The position numbers were made by a program, and so were the translations under genes. This document shows, one piece after another, positions 18,515 to 27,968 of a DNA stretch of 36,141 bases. This stretch comes from Dehalococcoidia bacterium. Its GTDB lineage: Bacteria; Chloroflexota; Dehalococcoidia; UBA2979. The notes under the pieces are model-generated. The model worked only from the letters and a program-made list of their open reading frames with translations. It had not been told where the DNA came from and ran no database searches. The stretch is from the NCBI GenBank assembly GCA_009692765.1, contig SHYQ01000006.1, positions 1-36,141 of the forward strand, read 5' to 3'. Every line of letters begins with the position of its first letter. Positions within the stretch are counted from its first letter, which is position 1.

Positions 18515-18620
18515 ACCCACCCCCCGACCCCCTCCCGCGACGGGAGGGGGAGTCAGAGGAAGATGCGGGGGCTGCGCCCCCACACCCCGGCGGAACGCCG
18601 CAGCGGACACCCCCCCCCCG
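18515..18620. repeat. Intergenic composite hairpin repeat, block 5, ending in a C10 homopolymer
   Basis: cccaccccccgaccccctcccgcgacgggagggggagtcagaggaagatgcgggggctgcgcccccacaccccggcggaacg; C-run at 18610-18619. Confidence 0.75.
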
Positions 18621-18658
18621 CGGAAGATCTGGCTGAGCGTCGCGAGCCTCGACGCGCC

Positions 18659-19354
18659 CTACAGCACCACCGGCTCTTTCGAGGTGAAGCGGTACAGCTG
18701 CGCCGGGCGGTGCGCGCCGTGGCGGCGCGTCTCGCCGGGGACCGCCTCGACGATGCCGGCGGAGAGCATGCGCTTGCGGAAGTTCCGGCGGTCGAGGGGG
18801 CGGCTGAGGATCGCTTCGTAGGTGGCTTGCAGCTCGCGCAGCGTGAACAGCTCCGGCAGCAGGCCGTAGGCGATGTTCGTGTAGTCGAGTTTCGCGCCGA
18901 CGCGCGCGACCGCCTGCTCGATCACGCGGTTGTTCTCGAACGCCAGTTGCGGCAGGTCCGCCACCGCGTGCCACGCCGGCGGCCACTCCTGCTCCTCGCG
19001 CAGGCGCACCGTGGAGGCCTCGACGAGCGCGAAGTAGGCGACGGCCACCGAGGGCTGTGCGTGGTCGAGGCCGGAGCGCGTGAACAGCTGCTCGAGGTAG
19101 ACGTCGGTCGCGCCGGTCTCCTCCACGAGCTTGCGCTGGGCGCGCTGGCCCAGCGACTCGCTGCCGTCCCAGCGCCCGCCGGGGAGCGCCCACTTGCCGC
19201 GCTCGGGCTCCGCGGTGCGGTGGATCAGCAGCACCTGCAGCCGCCCCTCGATGATCGCGAGGATCACGACGATCGTCGCGACGAGGGGCGGGCGCGCTTC
19301 GACGGGCGTGGTGTGCGCCGCAGGCTCCGCGGGCGTCGTCGACGGGCTGGTCAT
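18659..19354 (-). CDS. nrtR: NrtR-type Nudix-domain/winged-helix transcriptional regulator
   Basis: Nudix-like RTAEPERGKWALPGGRWDGSESLGQRAQRKLVEETGA followed by FTLRELQATYEAILSRPLDRRNFRKRMLSAGIVEAV...HRPAQLYRF winged-helix tail; adjacent to nadABC. Confidence 0.8.
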   Translation of the reverse strand: MTSPSTTPAEPAAHTTPVEARPPLVATIVVILAIIEGRLQVLLIHRTAEPERGKWALPGGRWDGSESLGQRAQRKLVEETGATDVYLEQLFTRSGLDHAQPSVAVAYFALVEASTVRLREEQEWPPAWHAVADLPQLAFENNRVIEQAVARVGAKLDYTNIAYGLLPELFTLRELQATYEAILSRPLDRRNFRKRMLSAGIVEAVPGETRRHGAHRPAQLYRFTSKEPVVL

Positions 19355-19384
19355 GGGGTGAGCCTACAGGACTCGCGTGTCCGA

Positions 19385-19630
19385 GGAGTTACACCGCGGT
19401 GCGTTCCGCACGGGTGTGGGGGCGCAGCCCCCACGACTCTTCTGATTGCCCCCCTCGCCCGCGAAGCGGGAGAGGGGCCGGGGGTGAGGGCTCCCCTCGG
19501 CGTCCGCGCGAACCTCGATGTGATGCGCCGGGGGAGATCCGCCGGGGTGCGGGGGCGTAGCCCCCGCGATCAATGCTTCATCTCCTCCCCCTCCCGCCTG
19601 GCGGGAGGGGGCCGGGGGGTGGGTTCCCGC
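19385..19630. repeat. Intergenic composite hairpin repeat, block 6 (two copies in tandem)
   Basis: gtgtgggggcgcagcccccacgactcttctgattgcccccctcgcccgcgaagcgggagaggggccgggggtgaggg and gtgcgggggcgtagcccccgcgatcaatgcttcatctcctccccctcccgcctggcgggagggggccggggggtggg. Confidence 0.8.
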
Positions 19631-19636
19631 CGCGCG

Positions 19637-20980
19637 TTACACCACCGTGAGCACGGGGCTGCGCGCGTCGCGGCCGCGCAGCGACCACGACGTCACCTGC
19701 GTGATCTCGACGTCGAGGAGGTCGCCGACCTGCCCCGGCGAGGCGAAGTGCACGAGCTGCCCCGCGCGCGTGCGACCGGTCGCGCGTCCGAGTTCGTCCA
19801 GCTGCTCGATCAGCACCTCGGCCGTCTTTCCGAGCAGGCGCTGGTTGATGCGCTCGGAGGAGCGCGCGTGCAGTCCCTCGATCACCCGGAGTCGCGCCTT
19901 CTTCACCTCGGCGGGCACGTCGTCGGGCAGGCGGCGCTCGGCGTAGGTGCCGGGGCGCGGCGAGTAGGCGGCGACGTGGATGACGTCGAAGCCCACGCGT
20001 TCGAGGAGCGCCACCGTTTCGGCGAACTCCGCCTCCGTCTCGCCGGGGCAGCCCACGATCACGTCGGTGGCGAGCGCGGCGTCGGGCATGCGCGCGCGGA
20101 TCCGCGCCACGCGCTCCTCGAACAGCTCGACCGCGTAGCCGCGGCGCATGCGCTCGAGCATGGTGTTCGAGCCGGACTGCACGGGGATGTTGAAGTGCTC
20201 GCACACCTTCGGCTGGTCGGCGACGGCGTCGATGATGCGGTCGGTCATGTCCTTCGGGTACGACGTGAGGAAGCGCACGCGCGCGATGCCGTCGATCGCG
20301 TCGATGCCCGCGAACAGCGTCGCGAGGTCGGGCCGCCCATCCCGCCCGCCGTACGCGCCGGCGTCGAGGTCGTGCCCGTACGCCTCGACGGTCTGGCCGA
20401 GCAGCGTCACCTCGCGCACGCCGTGCCCGGCGAGGAAGCGCACCTCCGCGAGGATGTCGTCCACCGGACGCGACTGCTCGCGGCCGCGGCGCAGCGGGAC
20501 GATGCAGTACGTGCAGAACTTGTCGCAGCCGTGGATCACCGGCACGAACGCCGTCGACCCGCTGGGCACGGCCCACGTGCGCGCCATGCCGCCGTCGAGG
20601 AGCGACCCGAGCTCGCCCTCGGACACGTCGCGCGCGTTTCCGGCGAGCTCGAGGATGCCGTCGAACTGCTGCGGCGGCGCCCACACGGCGACGTTCGGGA
20701 AGCGTCGACGCAGGTCGGCGGTCTTCGGCCCGACGGAGCAGCCCATCACCGCGATGTCGAACTTCGCGCCCTCGGCCTGCCGCTTGCGCAGCACGCCGAG
20801 TTTCGAGAATGCGCGGTCCTCGGCGTGCTGGCGCACGGCGCAGGTGTTGATCACGACGAGGTCGGCGTCGACGTCGTCGGGCACGGCCGTGTACCCGATC
20901 CGCTCGAGGCCGGCGGCGAGCTTCTGCGAGTCGGCCACGTTCATCTGGCAGCCGACGGTCCAGATGTTGTACGTGGCCAT
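19637..20980 (-). CDS. miaB: tRNA-2-methylthio-N6-dimethylallyladenosine synthase
   Basis: MATYNIWTVGCQMNVADSQKLAAGLERIGY...VINTCAVRQHAEDRAFSKLG...IHGCDKFCTYCIVPLRRGREQSRP (radical SAM CxxxCxxC). Confidence 0.95.
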   Translation of the reverse strand: MATYNIWTVGCQMNVADSQKLAAGLERIGYTAVPDDVDADLVVINTCAVRQHAEDRAFSKLGVLRKRQAEGAKFDIAVMGCSVGPKTADLRRRFPNVAVWAPPQQFDGILELAGNARDVSEGELGSLLDGGMARTWAVPSGSTAFVPVIHGCDKFCTYCIVPLRRGREQSRPVDDILAEVRFLAGHGVREVTLLGQTVEAYGHDLDAGAYGGRDGRPDLATLFAGIDAIDGIARVRFLTSYPKDMTDRIIDAVADQPKVCEHFNIPVQSGSNTMLERMRRGYAVELFEERVARIRARMPDAALATDVIVGCPGETEAEFAETVALLERVGFDVIHVAAYSPRPGTYAERRLPDDVPAEVKKARLRVIEGLHARSSERINQRLLGKTAEVLIEQLDELGRATGRTRAGQLVHFASPGQVGDLLDVEITQVTSWSLRGRDARSPVLTVV

Positions 20981-21042
20981 GCCGGATCCCTGCCCGCTCG
21001 GAAGTAGCGGTGCGCCTCGATGGCGGTATGTGGCCCTGTATG

Positions 21043-21133
21043 TGGCGGAGGGGGAGGGATTCGAACCCTCGGTCCCCAGAACGGAGACAGGCGCTTAGCA
21101 GGCGCCCGCACTAGACCACTATGCGACCCCTCC
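21043..21133 (-). tRNA. tRNA-Ser(GCT), CCA encoded
   Basis: Reverse complement ggaggggtcgcatagtggtctagtgcgggcgcctGCTaagcgcctgtctccgttctggggaccgagggttcgaatccctccccctccgcca; folds with anticodon stem GGCGC/GCGCC. Confidence 0.96.
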
Positions 21134-21230
21134 AGGCCGATCACTCATGCTACGGGGGCGCCTCGGACGCGGCAAGGAACGTCCACGGATCGGGCGCGCG
21201 GAGACGGCTACCGAATCTGCGAGGCGTTGA

Positions 21231-21295
21231 AGTGTTTGGTTCTGTTCATTGGTGGTTGACGAATACAAACGAAAGTGTATGGTTCTATTCGATGG
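21231..21295 (+). promoter_or_regulatory. fic promoter region with 22-bp imperfect direct repeat
   Basis: AGTGTTTGGTTCTGTTCATTGG (21231-21252) and AGTGTATGGTTCTATTCGATGG (21274-21295), 18/22 identical; TTGACG-16 bp-TATGGT lies between/over them. Confidence 0.55.
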
Positions 21296-22326
21296 AACTG
21301 AACCGTACAACAATCGTTTCCCCCTCGGCCCCTCGAGGCCGCCCGTCGCGGCAGGCGCTCTACGCCCGCCTCGAAGCCGAGGTGGTTGCGTTGCACGAAC
21401 GCTTCGGGGGGCTCCCGGCCTACCTCGATGCCCGCGCGATCAGGCGCGCGCTGCGCGCGGAGGAGGCGCACCACTCCACTGCGATCGAGGGGAACACGCT
21501 CGTCTTGAAGCAGGTCGAGGCGCTGCTCAATGAGGGGCGCGCGGTCGGCAACAAGGAGATTAAGGAGTACGCGGAAGTCCGTGGCTATGCCGATGCCGCG
21601 GAGTGGGCCTACGGGCAGGCGCGTGAGGGGGATTGGGCTCACAGTGCCACGATCTCTCTCACCGAAGTCCGCCACATTCACCAGATCGCGATGACGCCGG
21701 TCTGGCAGGTTGATCCGCATCCCGACGCCGGTCCGGACGAAGGGCCGGGGGACTTCCGCCGCCACGACATCCGTCCGTTTCCCGACGGCATGACGCCGCC
21801 GCCCTGGCCCGATGTGCCGGCGCAACTCGCGACGTGGGTCGACGAGGTGAACGCGCTCGACCCGCGGGCCCCCACGTTTCCAGAAGACCTCGCGCGGGTG
21901 CACGCAGGGTTTGAGCGTGTCCATCCGTTCATTGACGGGAACGGTCGGACCGGACGGCTGGCCCTCAACCTCGTACTGGTGCGCCTCGGGTACCCGCCGG
22001 TGATCGTCTACAAGCGCCAGCGCGATCAGTACTTGCGTGCGCTCCGTCGCGCCGATGCCGGAGATCCCGGAGCGCTGGGCGAAATGTTGGCGCGCGCGAT
22101 GCTTGCGAACCTCCACCGGCTCGTGCTGCCGTCGGTGGCCGAGGCCGATCGCACGCTGCCGTTCTCCGCGTTCGCGTCGGAGGACCTCAATGAGAACGCG
22201 CTCCGTGCGGCAGCGACACGCGGTCGATTGGCAGCCGTGCGCGGCCCCGACGGACGGTGGCAAACCTCGCGCGCGTGGGTCGAGGAGTACCGCGCCTCGC
22301 GCTACGTGCGCGGCGCTCGCGGTTGA
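21292..22326 (+). CDS. fic: Fic-domain protein (predicted AMPylase) with N-terminal inhibitory-helix motif
   Basis: HHSTAIEGNTL (inhibitory motif) and HPFIDGNGRTGRLALN (Fic motif HPFxxGNGRxGR). Confidence 0.92.
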   Translation: MELNRTTIVSPSAPRGRPSRQALYARLEAEVVALHERFGGLPAYLDARAIRRALRAEEAHHSTAIEGNTLVLKQVEALLNEGRAVGNKEIKEYAEVRGYADAAEWAYGQAREGDWAHSATISLTEVRHIHQIAMTPVWQVDPHPDAGPDEGPGDFRRHDIRPFPDGMTPPPWPDVPAQLATWVDEVNALDPRAPTFPEDLARVHAGFERVHPFIDGNGRTGRLALNLVLVRLGYPPVIVYKRQRDQYLRALRRADAGDPGALGEMLARAMLANLHRLVLPSVAEADRTLPFSAFASEDLNENALRAAATRGRLAAVRGPDGRWQTSRAWVEEYRASRYVRGARG

Positions 22327-22344
22327 GCGCCCGCGAAACGCAGA

Positions 22345-22368
22345 ACGGGGCGCGGTGACGCGCCCCGT
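22345..22368. terminator. Bidirectional hairpin between convergent fic and sucD
   Basis: acggggcgcg-gtga-cgcgccccgt, perfect 10-bp stem with GTGA loop, no long U tract. Confidence 0.65.
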
Positions 22369-22392
22369 CCTCGCATCGAGCAGCGTCGAGGG

Positions 22393-23274
22393 CTACTTCA
22401 GGCCGGCCTTCTGCAGCACCTCGAGCATCGTCTGGCCGATGTTCGAGGGCGACTCGACGACGGTGGCGCCCGCCGCGCGCAGCGCCGCCTGCTTCGCCGA
22501 GGCGGTGCCCGCGGCGCCCGCGATGATCGCGCCCGCGTGGCCCATGCGGCGGCCGGGAGGCGCCGTCGCGCCGCCGATGAACGCCACCACTGGCTTCTTC
22601 ATCGTCTTGATGTACTCGGCGGCTTCCTGCTCCGCAGTACCGCCGATCTCGCCGATCAGCACGATCGCGTTCGTGTCGGGGTCGGCCTCGAACAGCTCGA
22701 GTGCCTCGCGCTGCGACGTGCCGATGATCGGGTCGCCGCCCACGCCGACTGAGCCCGACTGGCCGATGCCGAGGCGCGTCAGCTGGTCGACCGCCTCGTA
22801 CACCAGCGTGCCGGAGCGCGAGATCACGCCGACGTGGCCCTCCATGTACACGTCCACCGGCATGATGCCGGCGCGCGCGTGCTCGGCGACCGAGATCACG
22901 CCGGGGCAGTTCGGGCCGATCAGGCGCGACTTCGAGCCCTTCATCACGCGCTTCACCTTCACCATGTCGAGCACCGGGATGCCCTCCGTGATGCAGATGA
23001 TCACCGGCACGCCGGCGGCCTCCGCCTCGAGGATGGCGTCCGCCGCGAAGGGGGCGGGCACGAAGATCAGCGAGACGTTCGCGCCGAATTCCTTCACGGC
23101 CTCCTCGACGGTGTTGCGGATCGGCGTGTTCTCGATCACCTGGCCGCCGCGGCCGGGCGTGACGCCGCACACGATCTGCGTGCCGTACGCGCGACCGTTG
23201 GCGGCCTCGCGCTGCCCGGCGCCGCCGAAGCCCTGCACGACGACTTTGCTGTTGCGGTTCATCAAGACTGACAT
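22393..23274 (-). CDS. sucD: Succinate-CoA ligase alpha subunit
   Basis: [37 protein letters not shown]...GPNCPGVIS...[11 protein letters not shown]...[18 protein letters not shown]. Confidence 0.97.
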   Translation of the reverse strand: MSVLMNRNSKVVVQGFGGAGQREAANGRAYGTQIVCGVTPGRGGQVIENTPIRNTVEEAVKEFGANVSLIFVPAPFAADAILEAEAAGVPVIICITEGIPVLDMVKVKRVMKGSKSRLIGPNCPGVISVAEHARAGIMPVDVYMEGHVGVISRSGTLVYEAVDQLTRLGIGQSGSVGVGGDPIIGTSQREALELFEADPDTNAIVLIGEIGGTAEQEAAEYIKTMKKPVVAFIGGATAPPGRRMGHAGAIIAGAAGTASAKQAALRAAGATVVESPSNIGQTMLEVLQKAGLK

Positions 23275-23284
23275 CGGTGGCCCC

Positions 23285-24451
23285 CTACTTCCGCTTCGCG
23301 GCGGCGACGGCCATGCGCGCGGCCTCGGCGAAGCCGTCGGCGCGGCCGAGGTCGAGTTCCGACGCGTCGAGGATCTTCATGCCGGCCTCCACGTTCGTGC
23401 CCGCGAGGCGCACGACCGTCGGCTGCGGGATGAAGCCCTCGCGCTTGGCGTCCACGATCCCCTGCGCGATCACATCCGTGCGCGCGAGGCCGCCGAAGAT
23501 GTTCACCAGCACCGCCTTCACGTCCGGGTCGGAGCCGATGATCTTCAGCGCCGCGACAACGGTGTCCGTGCTGTTCGCCGTGCCGATGTCGAGGAAGTTC
23601 GCGGGGCTGCCGCCCTCGAACTTGAGCGCGTCCATCGTCGCCATCGCCAGGCCCGCGCCGTTGACGAGGCAGCCGATCGTGCCGTCGAGCTTCACATAGT
23701 TCTGGATGCCCGCGTCGTGCGCCTCGAGCTCGCGCTGCGCCTCCTGCGAGCGGTCGCGCATCCCGGCGATGTCCTTCTGCCGGTAGTCCGCGTTGTCGTC
23801 GATCGAGTACTTCGCGTCGGCCGCGAGGAGCTTGCCGTCCTTCGTCACGACGAGCGGGTTGATCTCGATGATCGACCCGTCCGTGGCGTCGAACGCCTTC
23901 ACGAGCGCGCCGATGATCGCCGTGGCGGGGTTGAGCAGGTCGCCCGTGAGCCCGACTTTGAACGCGAGCGAACGCCCCTGGAACGGCTGGAAGCCGCACG
24001 CGGGGTCGACGTGCACCTGGAAGATCGCCTCGGGGTGGTTGGCCGCGACCTCCTCGATGTCCATGCCCCCCTGCGCGGAGGCAATGATCACCGGCATCCC
24101 CGGCGTGTTGTCGATCGCGACGCTGAGGTAGATCTCCCGCTCGATGTCCACCAGCTCCTCGACGAGCACGGCCGACACCGGCAGCCCCTGCGGCCCGGTC
24201 TGGTGCGTCACCAGCTGCATGCCGAGGATGGACGCCGCGTGCTGCTTCGCCTCGGCGGGGGTCTGCGCGACCTTCACGCCACCGGCCTTGCCTCGCGCGC
24301 CGGTGTGCGCCTGCGCCTTGATCACGGCCTTGCCGCCGAGCTCGCGGCAGATCGCCTCGGCCTCCTCGGGTGTGCGCGCGACGCGCCCCTTCGGGACGGG
24401 CACGCCGAAGCGCGCGAGGAGCTCCTTGGCCTGGTACTCGTGGAGTTTCAT
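23285..24451 (-). CDS. sucC: Succinate-CoA ligase beta subunit
   Basis: [34 protein letters not shown]...[18 protein letters not shown]...[20 protein letters not shown]...[20 protein letters not shown]. Confidence 0.97.
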   Translation of the reverse strand: MKLHEYQAKELLARFGVPVPKGRVARTPEEAEAICRELGGKAVIKAQAHTGARGKAGGVKVAQTPAEAKQHAASILGMQLVTHQTGPQGLPVSAVLVEELVDIEREIYLSVAIDNTPGMPVIIASAQGGMDIEEVAANHPEAIFQVHVDPACGFQPFQGRSLAFKVGLTGDLLNPATAIIGALVKAFDATDGSIIEINPLVVTKDGKLLAADAKYSIDDNADYRQKDIAGMRDRSQEAQRELEAHDAGIQNYVKLDGTIGCLVNGAGLAMATMDALKFEGGSPANFLDIGTANSTDTVVAALKIIGSDPDVKAVLVNIFGGLARTDVIAQGIVDAKREGFIPQPTVVRLAGTNVEAGMKILDASELDLGRADGFAEAARMAVAAAKRK

Positions 24452-24639
24452 GACGCCTCGAATCCGCCTCGTCGAGGCCGCGTGCGCGGCCAGCCGTTGA
24501 CGTAAGGACGGCCGCCGCCAGCGGCCCGCGCGATGGTATCACCCGGAGGCTTGGGGGCTAGGAGGGAAGGCACTGTCGTCGCGGTGTCGGGAGGTGAGAT
24601 CGCGGTCGAACGTAGCTGTGCCGCGTGCCCATTGCGTTT

Positions 24640-24684
24640 CTGGAACTGATAGAGATCATGAACTTGACTGATCAACGCTTCCAG
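24640..24684 (+). other. Nested inverted repeats in NYN leader (possible RNA structure)
   Basis: CTGGAA...GATCA...TGATC...TTCCAG nested pairs at 24640-24645/24679-24684 and 24654-24658/24669-24673. Confidence 0.4.
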
Positions 24685-24704
24685 CCGAAGATCACGTCAA
24701 TCTT

Positions 24705-24743
24705 CCCGGCCTCCCCGCAAGGGGATGGCCGGGCTTCTTTTTC
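24705..24743 (+). terminator. Intrinsic terminator directly upstream of the NYN gene
   Basis: cccggcctccccgcaaggggatggccgggcttcttttt: GC-rich stem with one bulge, GCAA loop, T-rich tail; ends about 10 bp before the ATG at 24754. Confidence 0.8.
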
Positions 24744-24753
24744 CGGACACGAG

Positions 24754-25374
24754 ATGAACGCTCAGGACGCCTCTCCCCGGGCGATCGTATTGATCGATGC
24801 GCAGAACATGTACCGGGGAGCGCGACGAGCGTTCTTCGGAGACAACGCCGCGAGTTCGCGCGACGGGCAGTACGCCCCGCGAGCCCTCGCCGAACTACTG
24901 GCCGCTCGCCACCGAGATGGTCAGGCACGAACGCTCCTCGAGACGCGAATCTACACCGGTCGGCCGGACGGATTCGTCAACCCCAGAGGGCACGCGGCGA
25001 ACGTGCGCCAGTGCCGGGCGTGGGAGGAGTCGGGCGTTGTCGTTCATCAACGCCCGCTGCAGTACGTCAACGGTCGGTCGCCTACCGAGAAAGGGATCGA
25101 CGTGTCGATAGCGGTTGATCTGATGAACGCGGCGGCGTCCGGGAGATTCGACGTTGCCGTCGTGTGTTCCGCCGACACCGACCTGATCCCCGCGATTGAG
25201 GCCGTGATGAACGGCTACGCCGGCAGCACCATGGCGGTCGAAGTGGCTGGCTGGCGCGAGGGGCAGTACGGGCAGCGGATCTGGATTCCCGGCCGCGACC
25301 TCCCGGTGAACTGGCTCTACCGGGACAACTACGACGCCGTCCACGATCCGACCGACTACAACATCCGCAGGTAG
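24754..25374 (+). CDS. NYN-domain (PIN-like) putative RNase
   Basis: RAIVLIDAQNMYRGARRAF...EKGIDVSIAVDLMNAAASGRFDVAVVCSADTDLIPAIEAV: conserved NYN acidic residues; ATG at 24754. Confidence 0.85.
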   Translation: MNAQDASPRAIVLIDAQNMYRGARRAFFGDNAASSRDGQYAPRALAELLAARHRDGQARTLLETRIYTGRPDGFVNPRGHAANVRQCRAWEESGVVVHQRPLQYVNGRSPTEKGIDVSIAVDLMNAAASGRFDVAVVCSADTDLIPAIEAVMNGYAGSTMAVEVAGWREGQYGQRIWIPGRDLPVNWLYRDNYDAVHDPTDYNIRR

Positions 25375-25480
25375 CTGGAGCTCCGCGCTGCGCTGACCCA
25401 GTCGCCCAACCCCCATCCCATACCCCACCCGTGTATCATCCGCCCGCCAACCAACACCCACACACACGAGGGGGGAACCG

Positions 25481-26002
25481 ATGTCCTCACGACAGGCGAT
25501 CGAGGCCGCGCTGGCGGCGGCCGACGCCCGGCTGGACGCGCTCAAGGCGCGCATGGAGACCTACGCCGACGACAAGCTGCTCGACGACGGCGGCAAGTGG
25601 AGCGTGCGCGACTGCCTCTGCCACGTCGCCGGATCCTCGAAGGTGTCCGCGGCGGGGACGCGCGCGCTCGCGCGGCTGAACCCGCCGGCCGCGCCGGCGG
25701 CGGCGCCCGCGGGCGCCGCGCCCGCCATGAGCGTGGACGAGCGCAACCAGGCGGCGATCGCCGAGCGCGCCGGCAAGTCGATCGCGGACCTAATCGCGGA
25801 GGCCAAGGCCGGGCACGCCGCCTCCCTCGTCGACCTCAAGGGCTGGGACGACGCCACGCTCGAGAAGAAGGTGCCGGACATGCAGCCGAACCGCCCCGCG
25901 CAGAGCGTCGGCGGGAACATCCTGCGCAGCCTCGAGTACCACGAGGGCGGCCAGATGGACCGCATCGAGGGCGCGATCAACGTGCGCACGCGCTGGACGT
26001 AG
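25481..26002 (+). CDS. DinB-like/maleylpyruvate isomerase-like protein
   Basis: 173 aa; AADARLDALKARMETYADDKLL...WSVRDCLCHVAGSSK...RSLEYHEGGQMDRI; AGGGGGGAA ribosome-binding site upstream. Confidence 0.6.
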   Translation: MSSRQAIEAALAAADARLDALKARMETYADDKLLDDGGKWSVRDCLCHVAGSSKVSAAGTRALARLNPPAAPAAAPAGAAPAMSVDERNQAAIAERAGKSIADLIAEAKAGHAASLVDLKGWDDATLEKKVPDMQPNRPAQSVGGNILRSLEYHEGGQMDRIEGAINVRTRWT

Positions 26003-26049
26003 CCCTCGAAGGCCAGGCGCGCTGGGGCGCGGCGTTCGAGGAATGAGGG

Positions 26050-26530
26050 GGCGGCACATCCCCCTGCCCCCCTGCGTGCGGTTGGGAGCGGCGCTCGGCG
26101 AAGTTGCCGCGTAGTGCGCCCTCACCCTGCCCTCTCCCACTCGACGTGGGCGAGGGTTCTGAGGAAATCTGGCCCCTCTCCTGCGAAGCGGGAGAGGGGC
26201 CGGGGGGCGAGGGCGCGCCACGGTGGAACCTCAACGCGCGCAGCGTCCGAGGACTGCGGGGTGCGGCCCACTCCCTCCCCCCTCCCGGCGCGGGAGGGGG
26301 TTTCAGAAGAGAAGGTGATGCGAGGGGGCTGCGCCCCTCGCGCTCCCGGCGGAACGGCGCGCGGTAGGCGCGCCTTGGATCGCAGCAGGGGCCGGTGGGG
26401 GCGCAGGCCCCGCAAGGACAACCCCCTCGCGCTCCCGGCGGATGCGTGCGCGGTAGGCGCGCGTCGGCGGGGACCTCGCTTCGGACGCCCCTCTCCACCG
26501 AAGCGGGCGAGGGGCCGGGGGTGGCGAGCT
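26050..26530. repeat. Intergenic composite hairpin repeat, block 7 (multiple copies)
   Basis: cccctctcctgcgaagcgggagaggggccggggg; ccccctcccggcgcgggagggggtttcagaagagaaggtgatgcgagggggctgcgcccctcgcgctcccggcggaacggcgcgcggtaggcgcgcc; further copies to 26525. Confidence 0.8.
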
Positions 26531-26531
26531 C

Positions 26532-27389
26532 CTACCGCGCGGGGAGCGCGCCCTCGACGAAGGCGGCCACCTTCTCCTCGATGCCCTCCATCCCGCCCGT
26601 CTGCGCGAGCGTGCGCGAGATCGGCGGCACGCCCCACTCGGGCGCCGGCCGCTCCGTCGAGGGCGCCTCGACGCCGTCGGTGATGCCGGAGGCGCGCGCG
26701 AAGAGCCGCGCGCGGATCACGAACGCCACGAGGCTGCGCGGGTCGGGCAGCGCGTTCACGTCGAGCTGGTGGCGCCCCACGGCGTCGGCAAGATCGGGCG
26801 GGAAGTTCCAGTGCAGCGCCAGCGCACCGCCGAGTTCGGCGTCTGTGAAGCCGAGCACCTCCCGCTCCGCCTCCGGCAGCGTGATCTGTCGCTCCGCCGC
26901 CAGCCGGATGGCGCGCTCCAGGAGCCGCGGGCGCCGCTGGTCCAGCGCGAGCCGTCCGATGTTGTGCAGCACCCCGGCCGTGAACGCCTCGTCCACGTGC
27001 TCGCGCGTCGCACGCGAGAGCACCTCGGCCAGCATGCCAACCGTGACGGAGAAGCGCCAGGCGCGCACGGGGTCGAGCACCTCGCCGCCGGGGAGCGTGT
27101 CGATCACGCAGGAGGCGAGGGTTGCCGAGCGCACCGCGCGGAACCCGAGCAGCACGACCGCGTCGCGCACGGTGGTGATCCGTCGAGGGAAGCCGTAGTA
27201 CGCGGAGTTGGAGAGGCGCAGGACCTTCGCGGTCAGTGCCTGGTCGGAAGCGATGGCCTGCGCGAGCTCGTGGGCGGAGAAGCGGTCACCCTCGGCCAGC
27301 TCAAGCACGCGGAGGGCGACGACCGGGAGCGGGCGCAGCTCCATGGTCTCGTTGACGAGCAGGTCGAGTTCGGGGTTCGGTTGAACCAC
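26532..27389 (-). CDS. HDOD-domain protein
   Basis: MELRPLPVVALRVLELAEGDRFSAHELAQAIASDQALTAKVLRLSNSAYYGFPRRITTVRDAVVLLGFRAVRSATLA; start may be GTG 27389 or ATG 27344. Confidence 0.88.
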   Translation of the reverse strand: MVQPNPELDLLVNETMELRPLPVVALRVLELAEGDRFSAHELAQAIASDQALTAKVLRLSNSAYYGFPRRITTVRDAVVLLGFRAVRSATLASCVIDTLPGGEVLDPVRAWRFSVTVGMLAEVLSRATREHVDEAFTAGVLHNIGRLALDQRRPRLLERAIRLAAERQITLPEAEREVLGFTDAELGGALALHWNFPPDLADAVGRHQLDVNALPDPRSLVAFVIRARLFARASGITDGVEAPSTERPAPEWGVPPISRTLAQTGGMEGIEEKVAAFVEGALPAR

Positions 27390-27541
27390 CCCATCCCACC
27401 ATTCTGCGCGACGAACGCATACTCCCGATCTTCGGCCGAAGACCCCCGGCCGCGCAGTCCCTTCGGATGGATCGCACCCCATCGACGCGACCGTAGGGAT
27501 CGCCTCGGCGGCGTCCCCTTTCGACGGATCACCGGCGCGCC

Positions 27542-27629
27542 TGGCGGAGGGGGTGGGATTCGAACCCACGGTCCCCGAAGGGACGGCCGTTTTCAAGACG
27601 GCTCCGTTCGACCACTCCGGCACCCCTCC
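27542..27629 (-). tRNA. tRNA-Ser(TGA), CCA encoded
   Basis: Reverse complement ggaggggtgccggagtggtcgaacggagccgtctTGAaaacggccgtcccttcggggaccgtgggttcgaatcccaccccctccgcca; anticodon stem GCCGT/ACGGC. Confidence 0.96.
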
Positions 27630-27968
27630 GCGCCCACGCGAGCGGGATCTTGCCGCCGTCACCCCGGACTGCGCGCCTCGCTCGTTGCGATCCCCGCGCG
27701 GGCCCCGATGGGGGCCGGGCGTCGACGTCGGCGAGCGCCTCCATCATCGTGTCCCGCCACCCGTTTGCATAGAGCGGGACGCAGGGAAGCGGCGTGTCCG
27801 ACCTCCCGCAACGCCGGCTGTGCCGCCGGGAGTCGACAGACACTCGTCAGCAACACGCACGCGATAACCCCGGCGGATCGCATGCTTGAAGCGGAGCGCC
27901 GCCCCGACGCGATGCCGGCGATCTCCCGCGCGTCTAGACTCGGCGGCGTCGAGGAACAGGAGAAGACG

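Noticed and set aside
18610-18619. C10 homopolymer
   Set aside because: Noncoding and at the end of a repeat block; may be a slippage or sequencing-error site, but there is no evidence of phase-variable coding.
19385-19630. Possible CRISPR-like array because two repeat copies are adjacent
   Set aside because: Repeats are irregular in spacing and orientation, long and GC-palindromic, with no uniform spacers and no cas genes.
18563-21007. 814-aa plus-strand ORF
   Set aside because: Antisense to nrtR and miaB and runs through intergenic repeats.
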